NCBI GenBank assembly: GCA_029449235.1
Contig: JANATG010000003.1
Span: 3,302,847 to 3,366,846, forward strand
Length of the DNA: 64,000 nt
Source of the DNA: Linnemannia schmuckeri
Taxonomy: Eukaryota; Mortierellomycota; Mortierellomycetes; Mortierellales; Mortierellaceae
Reading direction: 5' to 3'
Positions 1 through 11,080 of the stretch are shown piece by piece. Numbering within the stretch: position 1 is the first letter of the stretch; every line of letters starts with the position of its first letter. The translations under genes were made by a program, and so were the position numbers. Below the pieces are notes generated by a model. The model searched no databases. It was not told where the DNA came from and saw nothing but the letters and a program-made list of their open reading frames with translations.

Positions 1-58
1 CCAGGCCAGGGAGGTGTCTAAGCAAGACGGCAAGTTGGTGAGTGGTGATCTGTTCCTG

Positions 59-806
59 TCACGTCAACGTCTTGACGTTCCCGAAGGCACCTGATGGCGT
101 CAGCTCACTCCACTTTGCTGTACAAAGAGTGTCCAGATGGCAAAGTTGAGTCATCAGAACATACGGGTCCCCAGACTCAAAGTGATTTGTCAGATCCCGT
201 GGTAGACTGGTTACTACATTCTGAATATAATCGTCCGATACGATCTCGCAAAGTCCACGAAGACCGTGGCTTAGCGTTAATGACAAAAGTCGTGTGTTGC
301 GCTGTGAGCCAGTCTCGTTCCTGCAAGTCTTTGGGCCTATGTGCGACGTCACTCGGCCGTAATACGCCCTCACACTCAGGTGAGAGGAGCGGTCCCATGA
401 CAGCTGGACGCTATGGGTCGTTGGTTTGAGACTGTTGCATAGCCAGCTTTTCCTGGCGTGTCAACTTGTCGCGTACGTTTGTGATGTGTAAGGACCGAAG
501 GTTGCTGCAGTGCGCGTCGTTGGCTGCGTCGATCAGAATTCGCCAGCCGAGGGACAAGTGCCTAATATGCTCTCCATACTTTGTGAAAATTCTTCGAACC
601 CAAGCCTCGTCGTGTCCAGCTGCCTTGCCCTCATCAGCGTCGTAATGTTCCAGGATTTTGGACCAAGAGTGTCGAGAATCGTCGATTATCTCCCACAGCC
701 TAGGAATGAGGATCTTGCTCCAGTGCCGAGAGACTTGACAGCAGCTGAGGATATCCGGCTGTGAAAGAAACTGTCCAACCAGGTCGAGGATTTCGACAAT
801 GTCCAA
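59..806 (-). pseudogene. broken F-box/LRR protein gene
   Basis: The first reading frame (806 down to 411) starts with an F-box-like N-terminus: MDIVEILDLVGQFL, then LSCCQVSRHWSKILIPRLW and IIDD. This is the same layout as the intact F-box protein at 11081 (VLHLLAPHLNTYDLIACLQVNTLW...TIDDSQRPW). The frame stops at 411-413 (TAG), but the same frame continues sensibly from 408 to 177. A second frame (373 to 59) then carries LRR-like text such as SLTLSHGLRGLCEIVSDDYI. So one in-frame stop and one frame change are needed to read it as a single protein, and it ends after about 240 codons while the intact relative has 737. A decayed F-box/LRR copy is the simplest reading; an unrecognised intron cannot be excluded. 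Confidence 0.55.
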
Positions 807-863
807 TATCTGTATCTGTTGGGACTGGTAAGGGTATTGTTGTCAGTCATGGGGATGTGCTAT

Positions 864-901
864 AAGGAAGAAAGGAAGAAAGGAAGAAAGGAAGAAAGGA
901 C
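864..901. repeat. GGAAGAAA-type microsatellite
   Basis: Purine microsatellite with the unit aaggaaga/aaggaag repeated about four to five times, just upstream of the broken F-box gene start and in the downstream region of the neighbouring minus-strand gene. Confidence 0.8.
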
Positions 902-1024
902 GTGCAAGAGGGGTCATTTTCTTCGAGCAAAAAAAATTGACCTTTCGCGCCACTAAACCCCGCTTACAATTGGGCAGGCCATTTGCATACATTTTTTGTG
1001 AACTGTCTGAATTGTCGAAGCTAT

Positions 1025-2139
1025 TTATTCCCCCTTTTTGCTTTTTGTGCCTTTGGCAGAGATATCAACCAGTGCACGATGAACACGAGGGACAACGCAT
1101 CCTAACCCGCTCACGGCCACCACTGCAATCACAGCAGCGAGCTTGAGTGCTTGGTATGGGATCATAAAATAAAGACGCTCCAGTACCAGGTTGAAGGGAA
1201 TAGGAAGTGTCTCTGGGCTAGGTGCCTTCCCGTCTGACAAGTAGGATACTCCTGTGTAGGTCGCCTTGATCCTTGCAAACATCGTATTCTATTCAGAAAT
1301 AGGAGGCAGCTGTGAGCATAAAAAGCTTATCAAAAAGCAAGCATGTTTCCTTGCTCATTGTTCAAACATGCATACCTCGGGAAAGTGGCTGAGAAGATCA
1401 ATGCTTGTGGGTAGCCGTTCCTGAGCTTCTCTCAATGTCCAAACCGACATGTCAAAGTCCGCTGGAAACTATCCATCAAGATCAGGAAGAAATGTCAGTT
1501 GTTACTGTTGTACTCATTTTAACATAATGCATCATAGAAAGCACCCATGGGCATCTTCAAGAAACTTACGGTAGCAGGGTACGATACCCTCAGCTCGAAA
1601 GAGGCTTTGTTGTCGAGATCTTTCAGGACATACCAAATGAGCTGCCTGTTCTGCAGATCCACACCATAGGCCTCTTCGTTGATAAGCCAACTGTCGCTCG
1701 ACGATGATGATCCTGAATTTTGACGCGTCCTTTGTGAGGCAATTGTCACGTCGTTCTCGTAGAAGGAAGGCAGGATTGTATCTGCGCGGATGATTGTATG
1801 CGGTGAAGTGAGAGTCTTCCTAAATATGCAATGTTTTATTGTCAATGTTGCTGAGGTTTAGTTGAAGCTGCATCCAGTACAATCGATCCTTGGTTTTATG
1901 ATCCCTGTTTTTGAGTAATAATACTTTTAAGAGTGCTGTATTTACCATGAGGAAGGATCGATGACGCCGTAGTATCTTCGGTTGTCGTCCCTTTCGAGAT
2001 ATGTTACTGTCTTGTCTACCGGAGAAGAGTGATTGACGGTGAAGATGACCTTTTCTGTGTTTGCGTGGGTTGAGGATGGCGCGAGGATGATTGCGACCAG
2101 GAGTGGCAGCAGCAAGCCGATTAAGGATGGGCAGCGCAT
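1025..2139 (-). CDS. putative type I ER/secretory membrane protein, 4 exons
   Basis: Exons 2139-1946, 1819-1570, 1468-1376 and 1288-1025 join in phase at GT/AG sites and give about 266 residues. The protein starts with a clear signal peptide (MRCPSLIGLLLPLLVAIILA, residues 1-26). A lumenal domain of about 200 residues follows, including the segment SFELRVSYPATFPADFDMSV across the exon 2/3 junction. One hydrophobic span lies near residues 226-249 (KLAAVIAVVAVSGLGCVV), followed by a short basic cytosolic tail (KGTKSKKGE). I do not recognise the family. The layout (signal peptide, beta-rich lumenal domain, C-terminal anchor) is like PIG-X/Pbn1 of the GPI-mannosyltransferase complex, but I see no decisive motif, so this is only a suggestion. 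Transcribed divergently from the RRM gene. Confidence 0.7.
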
Positions 2140-2664
2140 GTGTTTTTATTGTAAAGTCTTTTCCTGAGAGTTACTCTTGCGCTGTTTGTATCGTGCCTTT
2201 CTGTCCTGTCCGTTCTGTCCTGTCCTGTCCTACAGATTCTGTCCCTGAATGCGAAATAGAGAGAGTAGGAGAAGGATGAGGTTTCGTTTCGTTCGCTCGT
2301 TGTTTGTTCAGCAACTAAGGCTGTTTGCTACACGTGATCGAATCATATAACGCAGTTTCACCCACGTCTCCCACACACTCTGCCGCTCTTTTCGTCAACT
2401 CGACTCGACTCACTCGTCGTCCTTTATCCTTATCCTACTTGACTTTGCCCCCTCTTTCCTAGCCCTTTCCTTAGCTCCATCACTCCTTCTTCACTCACTC
2501 GCCTCCTATCCCTCTCTATCTCTCCCTTTCTCTCTTTCTTTCTCTCCATTCAACAACAACAACAGCAACAACAACAACAGCTACAACAACAACAGCTACA
2601 ACAACAACAGCTACAACAACAACAACAATAATCAACACTTGTTGCACCCACTGCATCTACTGCA

Positions 2665-2695
<31 letters not shown>

Positions 2696-2852
2696 GTACA
2701 TACAAGCAAAAAACAAAGCAAGCATTCAATCACCTCAATAGCCTTCTGTCCTCTATTCAACAAAAACTGCACGCATCTCAGCCGAGCGCAGTTCGAAAAA
2801 TAACAATAAAGCAACTACTACTTACTTACTACCAACTACCAATAAGGCAACC
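2140..2852. promoter_or_regulatory. divergent intergenic region with CT-rich and CAA-rich leader
   Basis: 713 bp between two divergently transcribed genes. On the side of the RRM gene it holds a CT-rich stretch (about 2440-2550), then CAA/CAG repeats and an ACTCTC repeat, directly before the ATG at 2853. These are probably promoter and 5' leader sequence. No TATA box or further ORF that I would defend. Confidence 0.5.
2550..2634 (+). repeat. CAA/CAG repeat in presumed 5' leader
   Basis: Runs of CAACAACAACAG with a 15-bp higher-order unit (caacagctacaacaa) repeated about four times. It is free of ATG and sits about 220 nt upstream of the start codon of the RRM gene. A second microsatellite, (ACTCTC)n, follows at about 2663-2695. 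Confidence 0.8.
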
Positions 2853-4330
2853 ATGGACAACAAACTGCAGCAAAAGTTCGCTCTCGTCCAACAGATGAAG
2901 AAGGTATCAATCGAATTCAATTTGTTAATTAGTCAACATACACAGACAGACACACCTGTTTGTCATTCTTGTTCTTATCTTCCTTATCGTTTCAGTCGTC
3001 CTAACAAGTTGTTCTGTATACGTGTCATTTTCTTTTCAGGAAAAGGAACTCAAGGAGGCGTCGCGGGTCAAGGACCACCGTTCTGTCGACATCTTTGCCC
3101 TGGCCGGAGTCAACTTGCCCAAACCAAAATCCTCTCTTCCAACAGGAACACCCACTCTCGCTCCGTCGCGTCAGGACAGTGTTTATAGCAATAACAACAC
3201 TAACAACAGTCGGCATGGACCTCCAGGAAAGAAACCTCGGCTGCAAAAGACAAGCAGTTCAACAATAACACCCCTGAGCCCTCCATCAAACAACTCTGTC
3301 ACCAGTCCTAGGAGAGAAAACGAGGAGACCGCTAACGGAACAAACGCTTCCGGTCGTTGTGGTGCTGCTGTTTCAGGAGTAGGAACGGGAACAGCATCAA
3401 GAACAGGCATGGAAAAGAAGCTGAAGCGGTCGTCTATGGCGGTTCGCAATGCTGCTGTTGCTTCTGCGTCTGGTGCTGCCTCACAGATGCACGTGCATGG
3501 AAGCAGCACTGGTGATAGCTCTGGAAAGATGGTATGACTCTTGTTCTTGCTTGTTGCCGTTTGTTGTTACTATGGTTATTGTTATGGTTGCTTTTGTTAT
3601 GGCTGTTCAGTCTCCTTTATGCCATTTGTTGCTACGATGGTTGTTATTATGGTTGCCGTCGTGGTTATTGTTGTTGCCATATAGTACTTTGTATTATTTA
3701 GTGTAGCTGTTGCTGTACCAGTTGATGTTACTATTGTTGTTGCTGTTGCTGTTTTGGCGAAAGTCTTTCTTGTTATTAAGATTGTTGCCACCGAACGAAT
3801 ACTAAAAGGCAAAGTGGTGCTTGTGCGCGTGGTCTGGCATGTACGTGTAGGAAAAGGTTCAACTGCTTACTGCTCTATGCTTGTTTTGACAACCTGGATA
3901 GGATAACTCAGTTTACTCTGGTAGCAGAAGAAATCCCTCTATCAGCTCAATGGCCTCACCTCCTTACATCACTACTCCTGGCCACCATCACCACCACCAT
4001 ACATCTGATAGCAACCAGGCAGCAACGGCAACTCCCCCTACACCTATCCCATCACCAGGAAACGAGCTTACAGTTCAAATGGACACCAGCAATAGTACCA
4101 ACGGTCGATCCGGAGCAAATGGACGTCGCTGGAGCGGAAGCACAGACAGTCGCGAAGAGACTGTGCAAACTGCACGTGGTCAATCACTTCGAGCCGTCCG
4201 TCACCAATCCCCTGATACCATTGCCGACTATCACCCCAATGCGTAAGTCCGACCCTCCCTCACTCCTTTTTTTTTCTTTCAGTGCTGTGTGCTTTTTGTC
4301 ACAAACAATAAGACCCTCGCTTATTTTTGT

Positions 4331-4367
<37 letters not shown>

Positions 4368-5227
4368 GCTGGCTGCATGTCTGTAGCAGGACGCACCCCT
4401 TGACGGACCAACCAGGCAACCAGGAGAACAGGAAGCGCAGGATGGACAGCCATAGAGACTTTAGACGGCATCCTGGAGACTATGAAAGTCATCGTCCTCG
4501 TTTCCGCTCAAATTCGCGCTCACGCTCGCCTTCGCCGGGCAGACAAAGTAGCTTCAGATCCCGATCACGCTCGGTCAGCCCATACAGAGATCAAGGACCT
4601 GATTTCTTTAAGCGGAGAGATAGCGCAAGGGACTTTGAACAGGATTACTACCCTCATCATGACACTCACACCTCAGCTATCCGTCAACAGGAACTGCCAC
4701 CACTCAGCAAGATTCGTGTTGAAGGGCTCGCAGATTCAACGTCAGTTACAGCGTTACTGGCTGCATTTGGACCGTACGGCGAGATCGAGGAGGCGAACCT
4801 GGTTGAGGGCAAGGATATTGCTTTTGTGACATACACCAGACTGGATGCAGCACTGCGGGCGCTGGAAATGATGAACGGGTCGACGGTGGACGGAGCTCTG
4901 GTTAGAGTCTTTAGGGAGGAGTGTCCGATGTATTACCAGAGAGGCTCTGGTTCAGAGGCCGGTACGCTGTCGCCACTGCCGACCCGAGATGGGGCTCGGC
5001 GTCCTTCCCTGGCTACGTCGACCTCGTCAGCCTCTTCCCAGGGTTTGATGACACCTGAAACAATGACTTCGAGACCGATCCACCAGCTCCCGCCTCGTCC
5101 TCGCTCACCCAAGCTGCCTCCCAAGCCTGTCACTGCTGTCTACCCACCAGTGGGTGCAGATCCTCGAGCAGCTGTTGCTCAAGCACGTGGACGTGGACGT
5201 CAAATCCTTAGCTATGGCGACCTTTAG
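2853..5227 (+). CDS. RS-rich RNA-binding protein with one RRM, 4 exons
   Basis: Exons 2853-2903, 3040-3531, 3902-4242 and 4390-5227 join in phase, giving about 573 residues. The N-terminus (MDNKLQQKFALVQQMKK) and exons 2-3 are low-complexity and rich in S, T, N and P, with a His run. Exon 4 begins with an arginine/serine-rich stretch (RFRSNSRSRSPSPGR). A single RRM follows at roughly residues 399-470: the RNP2-like strand KIRVEGL, AAFGPYGEIEEANLV, the RNP1-like DIAFVTYT and LEMMNGSTVDGALVRVF. RNP1 lacks the usual double aromatic K/R-G-F/Y-G/A-F/Y-V/I-x-F core, so it is a divergent RRM. The C-terminus is proline-rich and ends GRGRQILSYGDL. Probable role: nuclear mRNA processing (inferred from RS plus RRM). 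Intron 3 contains a 34-nt T run and ends in a tandem TAGCAG acceptor. The ATG at 2853 is favoured because the short first exon splices in phase. Confidence 0.8.
4333..4366. repeat. T34 homopolymer inside intron 3
   Basis: Uninterrupted run of 34 T within the third intron of the RRM gene, about 20 nt upstream of the acceptor. Confidence 0.9.
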
Positions 5228-7161
5228 ATATGATGTATTCTTTTCTCTAATGTGGTCTTGAAAACCATATGTTTTTGAATTAAAATGCTTGTCTCTCTTG
5301 TGCCTGGAAACGCCTTTTTTTTTGTTGATCCATTCATTTTAGACTTCTTCACAATGGCTTGTTGTGCTCCATGTATACAATTTACTTGAGAGTGCGATTT
5401 GACTTCACAGCACGTAATCAATTCTTATCTGCATCAACCTGCACTTGTGCTTGTGATTTTCCATCCTCAGATACATAATGCTTTTGTTTGTTGGATAGTG
5501 AGTTATTTCACCCATGTGCTATTGGAAAAACACATACGGAATTGTTTACTATTCCTGTCCGAATAGTCATCATTGTGCCGTCGCATATGTTTTTTGTGGC
5601 TGTTCTCTCTTTTTCTTCCATTTTTCTTATCCACTTTTTTCGGGACCCATGAACCCTGATGGTCCATCGAGCTATGTTAATAGTAGGGAGAGAGATCCTT
5701 GGCATTGTTTTTGTGTTGGAAAAGTATGAGCGGTTTTGAGTAAGGCAGATGACAAAGAAGAAAAGAATGGTTTAATCGGTAGAAATGGCTACATGACACA
5801 AGCATGATAAAACTGACGAACAACAGTGTTGATTTTTTTTTTTTGAGTTGGGCTCAGGCAGGAATACCAAGAGAACAGAACAGTGTTTTCTTGGCAATTG
5901 CCAAGAGAAAAAAAGGCGCGAGAGGAAGAGGCAAAAAAAGAACGGACCGAGAGCGACAAAATGAAGTCCGACGAGCAAAACGTTTTCAGGTCACATTGAC
6001 AATTCACATCCTCATTTACATCCAACTCAGAGATATCTATATAGACATACATCGAAAGGATATCAACCACTCGTTGCGCTTGTTGCGCTTGTTGCCTGTG
6101 AACCTGACATCCACATACTTTTCTATCCCCCTGCAGCAGCAATCTGAGCAGATAGAACAAATATACATATAAAATAAGCATCGTTCTGTTTCTCCAGCGA
6201 GATGGAATCGCAAACAAAAGAGAGGGATGGGAGTGAAAGGTCGACAAGAAAGACGCTTTTATTTTTTCAATGACCGAGATGATGAGTTTTGTGAGACAAG
6301 ATACGTCTCTTCCTCGCTTACGGCTTTTTCTTTTTTTTTTTCGTTGTTAGTTCTGGATAAACAACGACGTCAACAAGGGTCGCCACATCCGTGGAGGCAG
6401 CACAGGGATGGAAGGGAAGAAATGGCTTTTGGGTTTTGTTGCTTTCAATCCATGACATGCCAAGCCAATTGATGAAATGGAAGCTGGGTTGGAATTTGAA
6501 TATGTAGGGGTGTTTGGTGGTGTATCGTGTGGCTCATGTAAGAGGAAAAGGAGTGCTATTTTTCTTTCTTTTTTTTTTTATTTCGGATTCCCAGGGATCG
6601 GCTGTGGCCCTGCAGCTTGTATTCCACTTTTGCGGTTGATTGTATTGTGTGTGCGACACCTCTCCAGCGGCTGTTTTGGGTTTCAAAAGAATTTCAACTG
6701 TCGACCAAACTCAAATTTGCATTGACTTCAGTAGGCACTTCAGGCACCATCACCGACTGACACAATCAGCCATCACTTTCCTCTCCAGGTACTCTACGAT
6801 CAGTTATGAGATTAATACAGCCGTATTGATTCGCTCATTCATTCATTCATTTGTGGCTCCTTCCTCTCCTCCCCCTTTTTCTGGCTCCACACACCTTCCT
6901 CATTGCTCACTCGTTTATATAAACAGCCATCTTTCCTCTTTCTTTCTCCTTTCTTCTTTTATCTACACCGTACTCCACACCTCTCTTCTCATCCTCTCTC
7001 TCTTCCCTTTCTCGAGGAGTATTAGCAATCTTCCTTCCATCCTCCTTTCACTTGTAATATACTCTCCACCCCTACTCTTTTATTTGTACCCCTCATTAAT
7101 ACCAGTTCTCTTACTCAAACACATAAATATACCCTATACCCTCCTTTCAGATCTGCACGAG
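5228..7161. other. intergenic region
   Basis: About 1.9 kb between the RRM gene and the ABCA gene. It should contain the 3' UTR of the first and the promoter and CT-rich leader of the second (about 6860-7160). Open frames of 70-150 codons in the middle are low-complexity and cross no plausible splice sites. I see no gene, tRNA or repeat of note. Confidence 0.5.
6916..6923 (+). promoter_or_regulatory. possible TATA box of the ABCA gene
   Basis: TATATAAA about 240 nt before the ATG at 7162, followed by a CT-rich leader. The position fits a fungal core promoter with a long leader, but there is no independent support. Confidence 0.35.
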
Positions 7162-10100
7162 ATGTTCAAAAAGTCCAAAAAGGGTGCACCAGCCCCAGCA
7201 GGCGACCCCCATAACCCCCACAACCGCCTCTCCGGCAACTCTTCTTCCAATGCTCTAGTCTACGCCCAGCCAGACGATCATCACCATCACACACATATCC
7301 CCATGCAACACCTCAACGACCCCAAGTTCAGCAAAAGCAGTGACCCTCACCTCCACGAACACGACCCTCTCCCTCCAGCAGTTGATTTTTCGAACGTAAC
7401 TCCAACGGCTCGTTACCAATTCCGCGCCCTAGCCCGCCGTGCTCTCTCCTACCACAGCCGTCAGCGCACCTCCAACATCTGCTGTCTCGTCATCTGGCCC
7501 GTCTTGTTGGTCGTCCTCTGTCTGATCTTCTCGCTCATCGGCGGCGAAAGTCTCAGCAAAGAGTCCAAGATCGCTGCTTTTTGTGTCAACGATGCCGATC
7601 CCACGACGAGTAGGTCGTTTAAGATTGAAAAGATTCCCGCTGGTCCTAACGGTAGCAAGAGGGTCCCTGCTTCGTGGTATCCCGCCAGCTTGTGGGCCTC
7701 TCGCTATGACGACGCTCTCCCCTGTGTTCGTTGGTTCGGAGAGTCTTTCCCAAGAAAGGCACCCTACGAGAACACCACCGTTGCCGGAGCTGCTCAGCCC
7801 GACAGGTAAAATTTTATGCCCACTTTTTTTAACTCCACAAAAAGGAACAAAAAACTAACAATGGCATATATATAACGTTACCATTTTTTCACTATAGCTT
7901 CTACACCCCTTCGCCAGTGAACGGATGGTTTGACCTGCCCGAGACAAGAGAGGCATGGTACAAGAAGAACGGAAATCAGAATTACGACCGGGGCTCCATC
8001 GCTTTCTTTAATTTCAACGACGTCAACCAGACTGTGTACATTACCACCGCCAACGCACAGGTCGCTCAGGCCGTCGGATCCTCGCCCAAGCTGACGCCCA
8101 AGTTCGAGTCCAAGGTCTGGCCCCCAACCAACGCCAGCATCGTCTACTCCGTCAACACCACTGCAGGACCTAACAGCAACGCTGGAACAGGACTCCTGGG
8201 TTCTATTCCTATCCGCTTTGCAACCTCTGAGATCTACCGCCAAAACAAGACTGACCCCAACTCCGGTGAGTCCATCAAGGTCTTTACTCCTCAAGCGTTC
8301 ACGATTCTCAAGGACCAGGCTACCGCGAACGAGGTCATTTCTGCAATGGTGAAGAACTTGGCCGGCAAGAACGGATACATGGACTACAAGGTTATGCCCT
8401 TTGGCGCCCTTCACTTTGATGCCGTAGACTCTGTCTCGGGCAAGTTGAAGGCCACCATGCAGTTTGGACAGGGCCCTTCGGAAACGCAGAACTATCTCTC
8501 CGTTCCCTCGGGTCTCCGCCAGATGATCACCATCACCCAGCTGACAAACTCCATTGTCAAGACAAAGTTTTCCGGAAAGTACTCCATTTCCCAGGGTCTT
8601 CGCACTCTTCCCTTCGAGTGGGATAGTTCCATCTCGAATGGCTACGTCTTGAACCAGCTCTCACTCCGCCTGTTCCCCTTTGCTCTCTGCTTCTTAATGC
8701 CCACCTTTGTCTCTATCCTTGTCCAGGAGAAGGAGGACCGCCACCGCATGATGATGGCTATGGTATGCCCAACTTGATTCTTTGCATGACATGTAACTGG
8801 CTTTTAATCTGTCCATTATGTGTGTTGGCTAATCAAATCATATTAAACATTCTCTGTCATAGAACGGACTGAAGAACTCGTCGTACTATATTGCCCACTA
8901 TGTCGAGTTCCTGACGATGCAACTGATCCTTTCACTCTTCTTCTGCTTGACTTGCGCCGCGATCTCGTCCCAAATCATCCTCCGCACCAATCCCGTTATC
9001 ATCCTTGCCATCCTCATCCTTTGGGCTCATGTCCAGACGACCCTTTCCTTCCTCTTCGGCTCGCTCTTCTCAAAGACCCGCCGTGCTACCCTTATCGTCT
9101 ATTTCTTTGTCGCCATCTCCTGCATCATGGGCGCCGTCACCGATACGATCTTCAAGGACGGTATCCCTACTGCTTGGTTCATCCACCCCAGCTTTGCCTT
9201 CTTTTATATCTTGAGCGAGGGGGTTTCCCATGCTAGCAGAACCAACGGCATGGCCCCTTTGGTCTGGGCGGATTTTGCGCCTGGCAAGAACTTGTTCTTC
9301 TGTGCCATGATACTTATCGGCGAGAGTTTCCTTGCGCTTCTCTTGACTTTGTAAGTCATCCCTTTTGCTTTCTGAACCGTTCGCGTTTTTTTTTTTTTTT
9401 TTTTTTTTTGCTTTTTTCACGGCAGCCCTATATCGAAATTTTAACAATCAACACAACCATATGATCCATCTTAGCTATATTGATGCGGTCGCCCCCTCAG
9501 AGTACGGTGTTCAGAAGCCCTGGCATTTCCCCATCTCGTCCTTCTTCAAGAGGAACAACACTTCGGCTGACCCTGAATCCCATTTGGCTGCCAACCACAA
9601 CTCCCCTTTACCCAGCGATGATGTTTTGGAGGGAGGCGATGCCGATGTTTATGCGGAGCGCGAGCGTGTCCAGACAAAGTACGACCCCGCCACCACTCCT
9701 CTGATTATCAACAACCTCTACCACTGCTACCGTGGCAAGGTTGAGGCCGCCTTGAAGGGCATGTCTTTTGGTGTCGAGACCAACACTGTTCTCGGTCTTT
9801 TGGGTCCCAACGGCGCCGGAAAGTCGACCATGATTCATCTCTTGACTGGTCTTTACAGTCCCACCTCTGGAACTGCTCATGTCGCCGGCGCCAACATTCG
9901 TACTGACATGTCGACCGTCCATGCCCGCATCGGTGTCTGCCCGCAGCACGATATCCTTTGGGGTGATCTTACTGTTGCTGACCACCTTTTGTTCTATGCT
10001 CGTCTCCGTGGTATCCCCCCAAGCCTCGAGAAGCAGGCTGTCGAGTACGCCGTTGCTTCGGTCTCTTTGACAAAGTTCCACGATCGCCAGGTCAAGGGCC

Positions 10101-10750
10101 TCAGCGGCGGTGAGAAGCGCCGTGTCTCGATCGCTATCGCATTGTTGGGCGACAACCGTGTCATCTTCTTAGACGAGCCCTCGACCGGTCTGGACCCTCA
10201 CGTCCGTCGAGTGATCTGGGACATTGTCAACCGTGTCAAGGTCGGCCGCACTCTTGTCTTAACTACTCACTCGATGGAGGAGGCTGATATTCTTTCGGAC
10301 AGGATTGCGATCATGACCAGCGGACGGTTGAGATGTATCGGCACCAGCCTTCACTTGAAGGATCTCTACGGATCTGGATTCCGCCTCAACGTCAGCTCCA
10401 AGCCCGGTCGCCTGGAGGAGGCCTGCCAGAGCGTTGAGCGTCAGATCTTGACTGGGTTGCAGTACAGACGCATTGACAAGTTCACCAACGCCACCACCTT
10501 TGAGTTTGACTTCCTGGACCAACAACGACAGAACCAGCATCAGCACCAAAATACCTCGGCGGGTCATCGTGGCTATGGTCACCAGGAGCGTGGCCAGCTG
10601 TCAAACATCTTTTCGCTGTTGTCGCGACCTGGTCAGTTCCCTGCGATTGAGGACTGGGGTCTGAGTCAGACAACTCTTGAGGATGTCTTTGTCAAGATTG
10701 TCACTGAGGGTGACTCTGACCTTGCCATGCCTACCATCGCCTCCGCTTAG
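7162..10750 (+). CDS. half-size ABCA-type ABC transporter, 4 exons
   Basis: Exons 7162-7805, 7898-8762, 8863-9350 and 9475-10750 join in phase to about 1090 residues. The order is: cytosolic N-terminus with His-rich low complexity; one hydrophobic span near residue 108-130 (CCLVIWPVLLVVLCLIFSLI); a large extracytoplasmic loop; a membrane domain with several spans in exons 2-3; then one nucleotide-binding domain. The NBD carries Walker A GPNGAGKST (about residue 777), Q-loop CPQHDILW, signature LSGGEKRR (about 875), Walker B VIFLDEPSTGLDP and the H-loop TTHSMEEAD. The domain order (TMD then NBD, large loop after TM1) and the CPQHDILWGDLT motif are those of the ABCA subfamily, which moves lipids. 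Only one TMD-NBD unit is present, so it must dimerise or represents a half-size member. Exon 3 is followed by an intron with a T run. Confidence 0.9.
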
Positions 10751-11080
10751 AAAGTACTAATAGTTAATAATAATAGCTCATTTCGCGTTTATTTAAATGC
10801 TCCCAATTGAAACAACTGATCGTACATGAACAAATACTTTATTTGGCCAACTGTAGATTCACTTTATCATCTCCAGCCGCAGCAGCATCCCTCCTGCTCA
10901 TTTGTTGCTTTGGCCCTCTCTCCCCGCAGTAAAACATCATTTCCACACAATGTTGACTCACAGCCTGCTGATTTTTTTATTTTGGGCATTTAATTAGTAC
11001 GCGACCGACCTCGCCTTCCTTCTTTTTTCTCCTCTTCTTGTTCTTTGTCTCGTTCGCTACTCTTCTCTCATCCCAAGAAA
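10751..11080. other. intergenic region
   Basis: 330 bp between two plus-strand genes: 3' UTR of the ABCA gene, then a CT-rich leader (about 11015-11078) of the F-box gene. Nothing else seen. Confidence 0.5.

Noticed and set aside
5789..6247. 152-codon minus-strand frame with hydrophobic stretches
   Set aside because: Composition reflects CT/T-rich DNA; overlaps other open frames and has no supporting neighbour or motif.
9386..9408. T run in ABCA intron as a LINE tail insertion
   Set aside because: No target duplication or element sequence next to it; the intron splices in phase without any insertion model.
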